Part shown: positions 1 through 9,506 of the stretch, one piece after another
Position numbering within the stretch: the stretch's first letter is position 1
Layout of the letters: each line of letters starts with the position of its first letter
NCBI GenBank assembly: GCA_029563245.1
Contig: JAKQSG010000098.1
Coordinates: forward strand, 1 to 30,976
Origin: Candidatus Omnitrophota bacterium
GTDB taxonomy: Bacteria; Omnitrophota; Gorgyraeia; Gygaellales; Profunditerraquicolaceae
Length of the DNA: 30,976 nt
Direction of reading: 5' to 3'
The notes under the pieces: model-generated
Databases searched by the model: none
What the model saw: the letters and a program-made list of their open reading frames with translations, nothing else
Told to the model about the DNA's origin: nothing
Made by a program: the position numbers and the translations under genes

Positions 1-1488
1 ATCTTTCCACAAACCCACAAAGTCGCAAAGATGCTCCCTGGGAATGGTACCATTACAAGAGAGCTCATCCAATAACTTATCTACAGTATTAATCTCATCT
101 CTCCAGCGCAGTCTGCCCTGCCTTGATAAAGCTAAATTAAATAGCTTCTCTTTTACCCTCTGAAAACCTATTGCCCGGTGATCGCTGCACTTACGGATAA
201 AAAGAGCCTCATCTACGGTCCCAGCCTCATTTTCCCACCAGGCAGCCCAATTAGTTGTATCATGAGTGGAGAGCATGGTAACCGAAAGAAAGCGGTATTC
301 ATCTTTATTGAGAAAATCATGACGTATATTCCAATCCTTTACCCAGCGCTGTACGTCATTACCCAATATACCTAAATCTCTTAACGTATCGGTACAAACC
401 TGAGGAATAATCCCTAGGTCTTCTGCGCAAAGGAACATATCACAACTATCTATCATAAGCTGCAGGATTTTCCTACCGTTATAACCCCATAAGGATTCAT
501 CCTTAGGATCAAAGAAACCGTTTAGCCCCTTATTCTCTAAGGGCTCCTCATAAGGTATGCTCCAAATACGGAATAAACCGACCACATGATCTATGCGCAA
601 AATATCGTAGAAATTTCCTGCATATTGCAATTTTTCCTTAAGGTAGGCATGGCCATCCTCTTCGATCCTGGCCCAATCATAAGTAGGCATACCCCAGCGC
701 TGGCCTAGCGCACAATACATATCCGGCGGCGCCCCCGCGGCAAACCCCAGCTTAAAAAATTCAGGGTGTTCCCATACATCGCTTGAGTCCCTGGATACCA
801 GAATAGGCAAATCCCCTTTTAAAAATATCCCCTTTTTCCTTGCATATTCTTTAGCATCTTTGAACTGTTCATATAACTGCCATTGCACCCATTCCTGGAA
901 CCGGATCTCTTCGATATTTTCCTTGCGGAAACTCTCAAGCCCCTTTTTGTCCATCTTTTTATATTCTTCAGGCCAATCCCACCAAGGCAAACCATTATAT
1001 CGGATTTTAAGCGCTTTAAATAAAGAGAAACCGTAAAGCCAATATGCGTTTTTCTCTCTGAAGCGCAATAACCCCTGTGACTCTTCCTGCCCCTGAAGCA
1101 AAAATACCTCTCTTAGAATGCGAAGCTTCTCTTCCCTAACCGCATAATCGCAATTACTGCTATCCAGCGGGAAATTCTTCTTAAGATTGTCTATCTGCCT
1201 TTTTAAGGATTTATTCTTAGGCAAAGGCAAATCCTGCAGGGATATATATACCGGCTCAAGGGCAAAAGAACTTAGGGCATCATAAGGACAAAAAACAGGC
1301 CCCATTTCATTCATCGGCAAAAGCTGGAGTATAGATTGATTCGTAAGCTTAACCCAATCAATGAGCAGCTTCAAATCACTGAAATCAGCAATCCCAAAAC
1401 TCTTCCGTGAATAAACAGAAAAAAGCGGGACAAGGATACCCGCTTTTTTATGCAACAGCATTTCTTCAAACTTAGATTTTTGCGCCAT
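1..1488 (-). CDS. malQ: 4-alpha-glucanotransferase (amylomaltase, GH77), 3' end cut by window edge
   Basis: Transfers alpha-1,4-glucan segments between maltodextrins in the cytoplasm (glycogen/maltodextrin metabolism). Translating the minus strand from the ATG at 1486-1488 gives 496 uninterrupted codons to the edge. Family motifs occur in order: MPTYDW, then LRIDHVVGLFRIW with the presumed nucleophile Asp300, CAEDLG with acid/base Glu356, and LSTHDT with Asp410. The spacing of these three acids resembles that of the Thermus-type enzyme. Family length is about 500-520 residues, so perhaps 15-25 C-terminal residues are missing. It starts 8 bases after the pilD stop and has no clear Shine-Dalgarno sequence, so it probably relies on coupling to upstream translation. 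It is the last visible gene of the long leftward array. Identification is secure from the motifs; the C-terminus is unseen. Confidence 0.93.
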   Translation of the reverse strand, partial: MAQKSKFEEMLLHKKAGILVPLFSVYSRKSFGIADFSDLKLLIDWVKLTNQSILQLLPMNEMGPVFCPYDALSSFALEPVYISLQDLPLPKNKSLKRQIDNLKKNFPLDSSNCDYAVREEKLRILREVFLLQGQEESQGLLRFREKNAYWLYGFSLFKALKIRYNGLPWWDWPEEYKKMDKKGLESFRKENIEEIRFQEWVQWQLYEQFKDAKEYARKKGIFLKGDLPILVSRDSSDVWEHPEFFKLGFAAGAPPDMYCALGQRWGMPTYDWARIEEDGHAYLKEKLQYAGNFYDILRIDHVVGLFRIWSIPYEEPLENKGLNGFFDPKDESLWGYNGRKILQLMIDSCDMFLCAEDLGIIPQVCTDTLRDLGILGNDVQRWVKDWNIRHDFLNKDEYRFLSVTMLSTHDTTNWAAWWENEAGTVDEALFIRKCSDHRAIGFQRVKEKLFNLALSRQGRLRWRDEINTVDKLLDELSCNGTIPREHLCDFVGLWKD

Positions 1489-1496
1489 GAAATATT

Positions 1497-2303
1497 TTAA
1501 GGGATTAAAAGACGTATTATCTTATCAGACCAAAACAAAGATATCAGTGCCGCCAAGGAAAGAAAAGGCCCGTATGGTATAGTATGGTCTTTTTTAGCCA
1601 CTAGAAAATAAATGCCTATAACTGCCCCGAAAAAAGGAGCGAGGAAAAAAGTCATTACCGACCTTTGCCACCCCAGGAAAGCCCCTATCATAGCCAGAAG
1701 CTTTACATCCCCTCCTCCCATAGACTCTGTCTCTCCCTGAATCGGAGGCTTCTTAAGAAGCTTAAAATAAATAAGATCAAAAAGCCATCCGGTAAGGTAT
1801 ATAATTGCGCCTCCAATGACAATCCCCAGGAATGAATTCAGCATCGGCCTGAAACTAAAAGTAAAAGGGTTAAAATTAACCCCCCTTACGGAACTTAAGA
1901 TAAAACCCACGACAATACCGCCGATAGTTATTTCATCGGGTATAATCCTATGCGGTATATCAATAAAGGTGGCCACGATTAAGGCGCTGACTAAGACGAT
2001 ATAAAAGAAAAAGTCATAGCTTAAACCATAACGCATAAAAAGTAAAAGGAAAAACGAAGCGGTAATGAATTCTACCAGCGGATAACGCAGGGATATCCTC
2101 TCTTTGCATATGCGGCACCTACCTTTTAACAGGATAAAACTTATGAAAGGAATATTATCATAAGGAGGGATGCGTTTTTTACATTTCGGGCAGTGTGAAC
2201 GCGGCCATACTACGGATTCGCTTTTAGGCATGCGGTGTATACAAACGTTTAAGAAACTTCCCAGAATCGCACCAAGAACGAATATAATTATCATTGCAAT
2301 CAT
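1497..2303 (-). CDS. pilD: Type IV prepilin peptidase / N-methyltransferase (A24 family)
   Basis: Inner-membrane aspartic protease that cleaves the leader of type IV pilin or type II secretion pseudopilins and may N-methylate the new N-terminus. The 268-residue protein has a hydrophobic N-terminal segment, a cytoplasmic zinc-type loop with two CxxC pairs (Cys38/41 and Cys63/66), then several membrane helices. Catalytic aspartates are Asp115 in FIDIPHRIIPDE and Asp199 in MGGGDVK. The two CxxC pairs mark the full bifunctional form. The start is supported by an AGGTGAGG Shine-Dalgarno 5-6 bases upstream. It lies 30 bases after aroE and 8 bases before malQ. No pilin or secretion genes are visible, so its substrates are encoded elsewhere. 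The gene symbol follows family usage (also called gspO or comC). Confidence 0.93.
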   Translation of the reverse strand: MIAMIIIFVLGAILGSFLNVCIHRMPKSESVVWPRSHCPKCKKRIPPYDNIPFISFILLKGRCRICKERISLRYPLVEFITASFFLLLFMRYGLSYDFFFYIVLVSALIVATFIDIPHRIIPDEITIGGIVVGFILSSVRGVNFNPFTFSFRPMLNSFLGIVIGGAIIYLTGWLFDLIYFKLLKKPPIQGETESMGGGDVKLLAMIGAFLGWQRSVMTFFLAPFFGAVIGIYFLVAKKDHTIPYGPFLSLAALISLFWSDKIIRLLIP

Positions 2304-2333
2304 AATACCCTCACCTTTCTTTACCCTGCCTTA

Positions 2334-3173
2334 TTAACGCAGTCCTTTTTCTAAAGCGCTTTTCATTACATCAACCGGGGCCTTTTTCGGACGCAGCCAA
2401 ATATTAAAAGACTCTACCCCTTGATAAATAAGCATCCCCAAGCCGTTTGCATAAGGAATACCGGCGTCTTTAGCGAGCTTTAATAATTTAGTCTCACAAG
2501 GATTATAGATTAAGTCATAAACAAATAGCCCCGGATGAAGCATCCCCTTTTCGATTAAAAGAGGATCTTCGGTCCTCATCCCTACTGAAGAGGCATTGAT
2601 TAAAAGATCTTTGACGCTTAAATCCAGTTTTCCTATGTTTTCTACTGCCTTAAATCTAGTATTGGGAAATATATTATTAAATGTTTTCATAAGGCTTAAG
2701 GAGCGAAATTTATCAATATCATAAATATTTACCTCAGCTACTCTTTTCCTCCCTAAAGCAAAACATACCGCCCTGGCAGCTCCCCCGGCGCCTATTATTG
2801 CTACTCTTTGGGGCTTAAGCTTCAGGTAAGAGATATGCCTTAAGAATCCTAAATAATCGGTATTAAAGAATTTGATTTTACCGTATTTATCCACCAGAAG
2901 GGTATTAGTTGCTCCGATAGATGCCACCGCACTATTCTTAACGCCGGGAATAAAACGCAGGATTTTTTCTTTATAAGGTATGGTTATATTTAAACCGCGG
3001 ATGTTCCTTTTACTGAAACCTGCAAAGAAAACTCGAAGATCTTTTTCTTCCAGTGGAAAGAGCTTATACCTTGCCTTTATCTTGAGCTTGCAAAGTGCGG
3101 CATTATGCATCAATGGAGAAAGGCTGTGAGTAAGCGGATTTCCTACTAGACCGAAGGTGAGGGTTTGAGTCAT
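2334..3173 (-). CDS. aroE: Shikimate dehydrogenase (NADP+)
   Basis: Reduces 3-dehydroshikimate to shikimate with NADPH in the aromatic amino acid pathway (cytoplasm). The 279 residues match the usual AroE length. Visible motifs: THSLSP at 15-20 (substrate serines), NITIPYKE at 62-69 with catalytic Lys68, NTD at 104-106 with catalytic Asp106, the nucleotide-binding GAGGAAR at about 128-134, NASSVGM, and C-terminal NGLGMLIYQG. The start codon overlaps the leuA stop as ATGA, implying translational coupling. No other shikimate-pathway gene lies in the window, so aroE sits as a lone aromatic gene at the end of the branched-chain amino acid block. Confidence 0.96.
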   Translation of the reverse strand: MTQTLTFGLVGNPLTHSLSPLMHNAALCKLKIKARYKLFPLEEKDLRVFFAGFSKRNIRGLNITIPYKEKILRFIPGVKNSAVASIGATNTLLVDKYGKIKFFNTDYLGFLRHISYLKLKPQRVAIIGAGGAARAVCFALGRKRVAEVNIYDIDKFRSLSLMKTFNNIFPNTRFKAVENIGKLDLSVKDLLINASSVGMRTEDPLLIEKGMLHPGLFVYDLIYNPCETKLLKLAKDAGIPYANGLGMLIYQGVESFNIWLRPKKAPVDVMKSALEKGLR

Positions 3174-4675
3174 TTAAGCTCTAACCTGTTGACTGCATCC
3201 AAATACGCCCTAATCGCCGCTTCAATAATATCGGTACTTGCCCCCCGGCCGCTGAAAATTTTATTTCTGATCTTAAGTTTAAGACTTACCTGGCCAAGGG
3301 CATCTTTACCGGCAGTAACTGCCTCCAGGCGGAAATCATCCAGCCTGGCATTATATCCGGTAATTTTATCTATTGCCTTAAAGACTGCGTCTACCGGACC
3401 GTCTCCGCAAGATATTCCGGAAACAACCTTGCCCTTCTTGCTCAAGAAAACATTTGCCCGGGGATTAATCTTGGTACCTGAGGTAACCTCAAAGCTTATT
3501 AACCCCCATAAGGGTTTTATTGTCCGTATTTCATCCTCGGCAATGATCCTTAGATCATCATCGAATATATTTTTCTTCTTATCCGCAATCTCCTTGAAAC
3601 GAATAAAGGCCTTATTAAGTTTTTCCTCATTAAGACAAAATCCCAGAGCCTTGAGCCTATCGTTAAAGGCATGCCTACCGGAATGTTTCCCCAATATGAG
3701 CTGGCTCGAGGAGATGCCTACATCATGGGGGTCCATAATCTCATAGGTAATACGTTTTTTTAATACTGCATCCTGATGTATGCCGGACTCATGAGAAAAG
3801 GCGTTTCTTCCTACAATCGCCTTATTAGGCGGAACAACAAAATCAGTAAGGTTGCTGATCATACGGGAGGTAGAGAATATTTCTTTGGTATTTATATCCG
3901 TATAGAGCCCGCCAAAAACATCTTTACGGGTTTTAACCGCCATAACAATTTCCTCTAAAGAAGCATTGCCTGCCCTCTCTCCTATACCGTTTATTGTACA
4001 ATGCGCCTGGCGCGCTCCGGCCAGAATCCCGGATAATGAATTTGCCACAGCCATCCCCAAATCATCATGGCAATGAACGGCAATAACTGCCTTGTCAATG
4101 TTTGGAACATTATTCCTGATATCATCAACGAGCGAATACATTTCCTGAGGATAGGTATAGCCGGTAGTATCGGGGATATTGATTGTTTTTGCCCCGGCTT
4201 TTATTACCGATTCAATTACTCTATAGAGAAAATCTTTTTCCGAGCGAGTCGCATCTTCAGGAGAGAATTCTATATCATGACAAAGTTTTCTCCCCAACCT
4301 TACGGCATCAATCGCCAGCCTAAGGATTTCATCCTCTGCTTTCTTAAATTTGTATTTAAGGTGAATCTTTGAGGTAGCCAAGAAAATATGAAGCCGGGGG
4401 TGTTTAGCTGCCTTAGTAGCATTATAGGCAGCATCTATATCAGGCCTTAAACAACGCGCAAGGGCACAGACTGCGCATTTTTTAATAGACTTGGATATTT
4501 TGGCAACTGCCTTAAAGTCTCCGGGAGAGGCAATAGGAAAACCCGCCTCGATAACATCAACCCCCAGTTTCTCAAGTTGAAATGCAACTTCCAGCTTTTC
4601 CTGGTCGGTTAAAGAACCGCCCGGCGCTTGCTCTCCATCGCGCAAAGTCGTATCAAATATTATAATCTTTTCCAT
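3170..4675 (-). CDS. leuA: 2-isopropylmalate synthase
   Basis: Condenses acetyl-CoA with 2-oxoisovalerate, the first committed step of leucine synthesis. The 501-residue protein has the HMGL-type catalytic barrel: FDTTLRDGEQAPGG at 7-20, metal-ligand histidines in HCHDDLGMAVANS (His201/His203), and GIGERAGNASLEE at about 230-242. A linker and C-terminal LeuA regulatory domain follow (last ~130 residues), where leucine feedback normally acts. The catalytic motifs and length favour LeuA over citramalate or homocitrate synthases, though close paralogues cannot be fully excluded. An AAGAGGT ribosome site overlaps the ilvC stop 7 bases upstream. leuB, leuC and leuD are absent from the window. Confidence 0.93.
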   Translation of the reverse strand: MEKIIIFDTTLRDGEQAPGGSLTDQEKLEVAFQLEKLGVDVIEAGFPIASPGDFKAVAKISKSIKKCAVCALARCLRPDIDAAYNATKAAKHPRLHIFLATSKIHLKYKFKKAEDEILRLAIDAVRLGRKLCHDIEFSPEDATRSEKDFLYRVIESVIKAGAKTINIPDTTGYTYPQEMYSLVDDIRNNVPNIDKAVIAVHCHDDLGMAVANSLSGILAGARQAHCTINGIGERAGNASLEEIVMAVKTRKDVFGGLYTDINTKEIFSTSRMISNLTDFVVPPNKAIVGRNAFSHESGIHQDAVLKKRITYEIMDPHDVGISSSQLILGKHSGRHAFNDRLKALGFCLNEEKLNKAFIRFKEIADKKKNIFDDDLRIIAEDEIRTIKPLWGLISFEVTSGTKINPRANVFLSKKGKVVSGISCGDGPVDAVFKAIDKITGYNARLDDFRLEAVTAGKDALGQVSLKLKIRNKIFSGRGASTDIIEAAIRAYLDAVNRLELK

Positions 4676-4682
4676 ATACCTC

Positions 4683-5675
4683 TTACTTCTTCATCCAGGG
4701 CATCATCTCCCTGAGTTGTTTACCGACCTTTTCAATCAGGTGATTATCCCCTTCAGAGATAAGTTTGTTGAAGTTAGGCCTGCCATCCTCATTCTCTCTG
4801 ATCCATTCTTTGGCAAACTTACCGGACCTAATTTCTTTCAGGATCTTCTGCATCTCTTTACGGGTCTTAGCCGTAATAATCCTAGGCCCCCGGGTTAAAT
4901 CACCATAGCAGGCAGTATTAGAAACTCCCCTGCGCATCCCGGAGATACCCCTTTCCTGGATTAAATCCGTAATAAGCTTAAGCTCATGTAGTACTTCAAA
5001 ATAAGCAATTTCTGGTTGGTATCCGGCAGCAATTAAAGTATCAAAACCAGCCTTGATTAATTCCGTAACCCCTCCGCAAAGAACTGCCTGCTCCCCGAAA
5101 AGATCAGTCTCGGTCTCTTCTTCAAAGGTAGTTTCAATTACCCCGGCAGTAGTAGCTTTGATAGCCTTGGCATATGCTAAAGCTAAATCCTTGGCCTCTT
5201 TAGTTGCATCCTGGTATATAGCGATGAGGGAGGGAACACCCTTGCCCTCTTCGTACATCTTTCTGACTAAGGCTCCGGGCCCCTTAGGCGCTACCATAAA
5301 AACATCGACATTCTTAGGCGGTTTTATCTGCCTGAAACGAATATTAAAACCATGCGAAAAACATAGCGCTTTGCCCTTCTTTAAATTAGGCTTAATGGCT
5401 TCGTTATAAACCTTAGCCTGCACATGATCCTGAGTTAATATCTGGATAATATCCCCGGCGCTGGCTGCCTCAGCCGCAGAAAAAGGGACAAAACCATCCT
5501 GTTTTGCCTGCTCAAAATTAGGCGTACCCGGCATCTCAGAGACTACAACACGGCAACCGGAATCCCTAAGGCATAGCGCCTGACCACGGCCCTGTATCCC
5601 ATAGCCGATAATTGCAATTGTTTTGTTCTTTAAAAGATTTAAATCTGCATCTGCATCGTAGTAAACCTTTGCCAT
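4683..5675 (-). CDS. ilvC: Ketol-acid reductoisomerase, class I
   Basis: Isomerises and reduces acetolactate or acetohydroxybutyrate in valine, leucine and isoleucine synthesis. At 330 residues it is the short class I form. Visible elements: Rossmann motif GYGIQG at 24-29, FSHGF with His109, MVAPKGPG at 128-134, and the Mg-binding run TETDLFGEQ with Asp191 and Glu195. The cofactor-specificity loop reads SEMPGTPNF (46-54), with Glu47 at the tip of strand beta-2 where NADPH enzymes usually carry basic/serine residues that hold the 2'-phosphate. This suggests NADH use or dual specificity (inference). A strong AAGGAGGG ribosome site lies about 7 bases before the ATG. It follows ilvN by 13 bases. 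Confidence 0.95.
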   Translation of the reverse strand: MAKVYYDADADLNLLKNKTIAIIGYGIQGRGQALCLRDSGCRVVVSEMPGTPNFEQAKQDGFVPFSAAEAASAGDIIQILTQDHVQAKVYNEAIKPNLKKGKALCFSHGFNIRFRQIKPPKNVDVFMVAPKGPGALVRKMYEEGKGVPSLIAIYQDATKEAKDLALAYAKAIKATTAGVIETTFEEETETDLFGEQAVLCGGVTELIKAGFDTLIAAGYQPEIAYFEVLHELKLITDLIQERGISGMRRGVSNTACYGDLTRGPRIITAKTRKEMQKILKEIRSGKFAKEWIRENEDGRPNFNKLISEGDNHLIEKVGKQLREMMPWMKK

Positions 5676-5688
5676 TTCTCAACCCTCC

Positions 5689-6162
5689 TTAATTGCTGAT
5701 TGCTAATTTTCCTGTTCTGACTAATTCAACAATCCCAAAACTTTGCAGCTCTTCCAGCAGTGACTTAATCTGGGCACCGTTACCTACCGCTTCGATTATT
5801 GCAATTTTCTCCGTATAATGAATAATCTTTCCTACATATTTACTGAAAATCATCTCTAATCTATCTTTATCTTTAGGTAAGTAATTTATTTTCGCCAGAA
5901 CCAGCTCCCTGTCTATATGCTCTTTTTTGGTAAAATCGGTAACGGTAATAACATCAACTAGCTTATTCAGCTGCTTATTTATCTGCTCTAATATTTTCTC
6001 ATCCTGGGCCTCAACCACAATAGTCATGTATGAAATTGTAGGGTCCAGCGTCTCGGAGACAGCTAGCGAAGCGATATTATATCCGCGCGCGCTGAATAAA
6101 CCGGATATGCGGGCTAAGACTCCGAATTTATTCTCCACCAACAATGATATCGTATGCCTCAT
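5689..6162 (-). CDS. ilvN: Acetolactate synthase small (regulatory) subunit
   Basis: Regulatory partner of IlvB; stimulates the catalytic subunit and usually confers valine feedback inhibition. The 157-residue length is typical (IlvH/IlvN type). The N-terminal ACT domain is clear: HTISLLVENKFGVLARISGLF, with YNIASLAV and the later VDVITVTDFT strand. The second ACT-like C-terminal half ends in GIVELVRTGKLAIS. It lies 26 bases after ilvB and 13 bases before ilvC, the standard ilvBNC order, so the subunits should be made together. The ribosome site is weak (AAGAAG directly before the ATG). Confidence 0.95.
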   Translation of the reverse strand: MRHTISLLVENKFGVLARISGLFSARGYNIASLAVSETLDPTISYMTIVVEAQDEKILEQINKQLNKLVDVITVTDFTKKEHIDRELVLAKINYLPKDKDRLEMIFSKYVGKIIHYTEKIAIIEAVGNGAQIKSLLEELQSFGIVELVRTGKLAISN

Positions 6163-6188
6163 CTTCTTATGGAAACACTCTCTTAAGG

Positions 6189-7856
6189 TTAAGCTAAACC
6201 ATCAATCATGTTATTAATTGCCTGCCCGGTAGGCACCATCGGCCAGACATTTTCCTCCGGCTCAATAATAAATTCCGCAAAAACCGTATTATCTGTTTTT
6301 ATCGTTTTCTGCAGGGCCTTACGGACATCTTCTTTCTTAGTTACCCTCATACCGACAGCCCCGTAACTCTGGGCCAGTTTTACGAAATCAGGGCTGGTAA
6401 TCGGAGTATAGGAATAACGTTTCTTATAAAATAGCTCCTGCCACTGCCTTACCATTCCTAAGAAACCATTATTAAAAATCAACACCTTAACGTTAATTTT
6501 GTTAGCTACGCAAGTAGCCAATTCCTGAATATTCATCTGAATAGACCCATCGCCTGCGATATTAAACACTTCTTTTCCTGGAACGCCCATCTTTGCCCCC
6601 ATCGCCGCAGGAAAACCAAAACCCATCGTGCCTAATCCTCCGCTAGAGATCCATGTCCTAGGAGTTAAATGCTTATACCACTGGCATGCCCACATCTGGC
6701 TTTGCCCCACCTCGGTACAGATTATCGCATCACCTTTAGTCAATTTCCATAGCTCTTCCAGTATAAACTGGGGCTTAAGCATTTTACCCCCGCTTTTATA
6801 AGTCAATGGGTGTTTTTTCTTCCAGGCATCAATAGTCTTAAGCCATAAGATAGTGTCCGGTACCTTTTTAATCTCTTTGCAAAGCTCAGAGATAATATTC
6901 TTGGCATCGCCTACAATCGGAATATCCACATGCACATTCTTACTGATTGAAGAAGGGTCTATATCAACATGAATGATCTTTGCATAAGGAGCAAAGTGGT
7001 CAAGTCTTCCGGTTACCCGGTCATCAAAACGTGCGCCCACGGCAATAATCAGATCTGCTTCCATAGTGGCATGGTTAGCATAAGCAGTGCCATGCATACC
7101 AAGCATACCCAAGTATAGCTTATGCGTAGCCGGAAAACACCCCAGGCCCATAAAAGTAGAGGTGACAGGAGCCTGGATTCTTTCCGCCAATTCTTTCAAG
7201 GCCAGACTAGCCCCTGAGGTAATTACTCCGCCCCCGGCATAGATAAGCGGTTTCTTAGCTTGAGATACAAGTTTGGCCGCTTTTTTAATCTGTCCGGGAT
7301 GGCCAAAGTAAGTCGGCTTATAACTACGTATCCTTATATCCTCCGGCCAAGCAAAATCAGCCTCCGCTCGCTGTATATCAACCGGAATATCAATAAGCAC
7401 CGGTCCCGGCCTGCCGCTGGAAGCGATATAAAAAGCCTCAGCGATAGTGCGGGATAAATCTCTTACGTCCTTTACCAGGAAATTATGCTTGGTTATAGGG
7501 CGGGTAATCCCGGTTACATCAGCCTCCTGAAAAGCATCATTACCGATCAAATGGGTGCCAACCTGGCCGGTTATAGCAACCATAGGTATGGAATCCATAA
7601 AAGCGTTGGCAATGCCTGTAACTAAATTTGTCGCTCCCGGACCTGAAGTAGCAAGACATACGCCCACCTTGCCTGTTGCGCGGGCATAACCATCAGCTGC
7701 ATGCGCCGCCCCCTGTTCATGGCGGGTCAGGATGAATTTAATATCAAAATCATAGAGAGAATCAAAAATAGGCAGAACCTGGCCTCCGGGGTAACCGAAA
7801 ATAACTTCTACCCCTGCACGCCTTAGAGACTCAAGTAGAATTTGTGAACCCTTCAT
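6189..7856 (-). CDS. ilvB: Acetolactate synthase large (catalytic) subunit
   Basis: Thiamine-diphosphate and FAD enzyme that condenses two pyruvates, or pyruvate with 2-oxobutyrate, for branched-chain amino acids. The 555-residue protein has the three-domain ThDP layout: FGYPGGQVLP near 20-29, catalytic Glu47 in RHEQGAAHAADGYARATG, FAD-domain residues in the middle (GARFDDRVTG near 274-283), and the ThDP/Mg motif GDGSIQMNIQELAT from 435. The C-terminal EENVWPM run is typical of biosynthetic AHAS rather than catabolic AlsS. Its ATG overlaps the ilvD stop as ATGA, with GGGAG upstream. The ilvN subunit follows directly. Confidence 0.96.
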   Translation of the reverse strand: MKGSQILLESLRRAGVEVIFGYPGGQVLPIFDSLYDFDIKFILTRHEQGAAHAADGYARATGKVGVCLATSGPGATNLVTGIANAFMDSIPMVAITGQVGTHLIGNDAFQEADVTGITRPITKHNFLVKDVRDLSRTIAEAFYIASSGRPGPVLIDIPVDIQRAEADFAWPEDIRIRSYKPTYFGHPGQIKKAAKLVSQAKKPLIYAGGGVITSGASLALKELAERIQAPVTSTFMGLGCFPATHKLYLGMLGMHGTAYANHATMEADLIIAVGARFDDRVTGRLDHFAPYAKIIHVDIDPSSISKNVHVDIPIVGDAKNIISELCKEIKKVPDTILWLKTIDAWKKKHPLTYKSGGKMLKPQFILEELWKLTKGDAIICTEVGQSQMWACQWYKHLTPRTWISSGGLGTMGFGFPAAMGAKMGVPGKEVFNIAGDGSIQMNIQELATCVANKINVKVLIFNNGFLGMVRQWQELFYKKRYSYTPITSPDFVKLAQSYGAVGMRVTKKEDVRKALQKTIKTDNTVFAEFIIEPEENVWPMVPTGQAINNMIDGLA

Positions 7857-9505
7857 TTTAATACTGCTCCCTTATCTGCCGATGTAACTAATCTGGTGTA
7901 CCTGGATAAGTAACCTGTTTTTATCTTAGGCTCGACAGGCCTCCAACGCTTAAATCTGTTTGCTATCTCCTCTTTATTCACCTTGAGATTCAACTTACGC
8001 GCAGGAATATCTATCTCTATAATATCCCCTTCTCTTATTATCGCAATCGGTCCGCCAGCTGAAGCCTCAGGAGAGATATGCCCAATACAAGGACCTTTTG
8101 TCCCTCCGGAAAAGCGTCCGTCGGTAATCAGGGCCACCGAATCTGCCAGACCTAAGCCAACTATCGAAGCAGTAGGAGCAAGCATCTCGCGCATACCAGG
8201 ACCCCCTGCAGGGCCTTCATAACGGATAACCACAACATCGCCGGATTTGATCTTCCTGTTCATAATCGCCTTCATCGCTTCTTCTTCCCGGTTAAATACC
8301 CGTGCCCTCCCGGAAAACTTCATCATCTTTTCGCTGACTCCGGATTGCTTAACAACTGCCCCGTTGGGCGCGATATTTCCGTACAGGACAGCGATGCCTC
8401 CCTGCTTATGGTATGCCTTAGCGAAGGGACGGATGACATCTTCATCATAAATCACCGCATTATCCGCGATCTCAAATGTCCTCTGCCCGTTTACATTCAG
8501 GGTATTATTCAATTTCGGCTTTAGCCTCTTTAATACCGCAGGGATACCGCCTGAATATTCAATATCTTCCATAAAGTGCGCTCCGGCAGGCTCAATATTA
8601 GAGATGTGACAGACATTCTTGCTAATCTTATCGAAAGTCTTTAAATCCAAATCAACTCCTGCCTCATGCGCAATAGCCATAAGATGCAAGACTGTATTAC
8701 TTGACCCACCTAAACCCATATCTACGACAATAGCATTCTCTAAAGATTTTCTGGTGATAATATCGCGGGGTTTAATATCTTTTCTTACCAGCTCCACTAT
8801 CCTCTCGCCGCTAGCCTCGGCAATCCTTCTCTTCTTTGCTGACCCGGCTAAAGCTGTGCCGCAACCGGGTATAGACATCCCCATAGTCTCAGTAAGACAG
8901 GCCATGGTATTTGCAGTATATAAACCCTGACATGACCCCTGCCCCGGGCAAGCCTCCATCTCAAGACAGGATAATTCCTTCATAGAGATATCGCCCTTCT
9001 TAGCCCTGGCCATCCCTTCATAGGTATCATGAACAAAAGCTAATCTTTTCTTATTCCAATGCCCTCCCAACATCGGTCCGGCAGTTACAATTATTGCCGG
9101 AATATTAAGCCTAGCTACCCCCATAAGCATACCCGGAGTAATCTTATCGCAATTAGTAAGGCATATAATACCGTCTAACTGGTGGGCATTGCAGACTGTT
9201 TCAATTGTATCTGCGACGATCTCGCGAAGAGCCATGGGATAGCACATCCCCAAATGCCCCATAGCAACCCCGTCACATATACCGGGTATCCCGAAGAAAA
9301 ACGGAGTGCCTGCGCCATAACATACTCCGCGCTCGATAAAACGCTCTAAATCGCGCATCCCCACATGCCCGGGGATAAGGTCGGTAAAAGACGTAGCAAC
9401 GCCGATAAAAGGCCTGGCTAGGTCTTTATTCGATAAACCCGTACCATGCAAAAGTGCCCTGTGCGGTACCCTCTCTAAACCTTTTTTTATTTTATCTGAA
9501 CGCAT
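7853..9505 (-). CDS. ilvD: Dihydroxy-acid dehydratase
   Basis: Iron-sulfur enzyme that dehydrates 2,3-dihydroxy acids to 2-oxo acids in valine and isoleucine synthesis. From the ATG at 9505 it has 550 residues, the usual length. Cluster-region cysteines are visible in GIPGICDG (Cys77), LTNCDKITPGM (Cys119) and CPGQGSCQGLYTANTM (Cys186/Cys192). The C-terminal signatures TDGRFSGGTKGPCIGHISPEA and YEGPAGGPGMREM are also present. A longer frame opens at 9535 inside fba, but 9505 is preferred: AAGGAG lies 9 bases upstream, it begins just after the fba stop, and MRSDKIKKGLE matches the family N-terminus. It overlaps ilvB by 4 bases (ATGA). Confidence 0.95.
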   Translation of the reverse strand: MRSDKIKKGLERVPHRALLHGTGLSNKDLARPFIGVATSFTDLIPGHVGMRDLERFIERGVCYGAGTPFFFGIPGICDGVAMGHLGMCYPMALREIVADTIETVCNAHQLDGIICLTNCDKITPGMLMGVARLNIPAIIVTAGPMLGGHWNKKRLAFVHDTYEGMARAKKGDISMKELSCLEMEACPGQGSCQGLYTANTMACLTETMGMSIPGCGTALAGSAKKRRIAEASGERIVELVRKDIKPRDIITRKSLENAIVVDMGLGGSSNTVLHLMAIAHEAGVDLDLKTFDKISKNVCHISNIEPAGAHFMEDIEYSGGIPAVLKRLKPKLNNTLNVNGQRTFEIADNAVIYDEDVIRPFAKAYHKQGGIAVLYGNIAPNGAVVKQSGVSEKMMKFSGRARVFNREEEAMKAIMNRKIKSGDVVVIRYEGPAGGPGMREMLAPTASIVGLGLADSVALITDGRFSGGTKGPCIGHISPEASAGGPIAIIREGDIIEIDIPARKLNLKVNKEEIANRFKRWRPVEPKIKTGYLSRYTRLVTSADKGAVLK

Positions 9506-9506
9506 C

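Noticed and set aside
3165..3746. Long plus-strand open frame opposite leuA
   Set aside because: It is antisense to a clear leuA; the protein matches nothing recognisable and no ribosome site precedes it. Similar opposite-strand frames at 13713-14252, 14496-14900 and 5053-5409 were rejected for the same reason.
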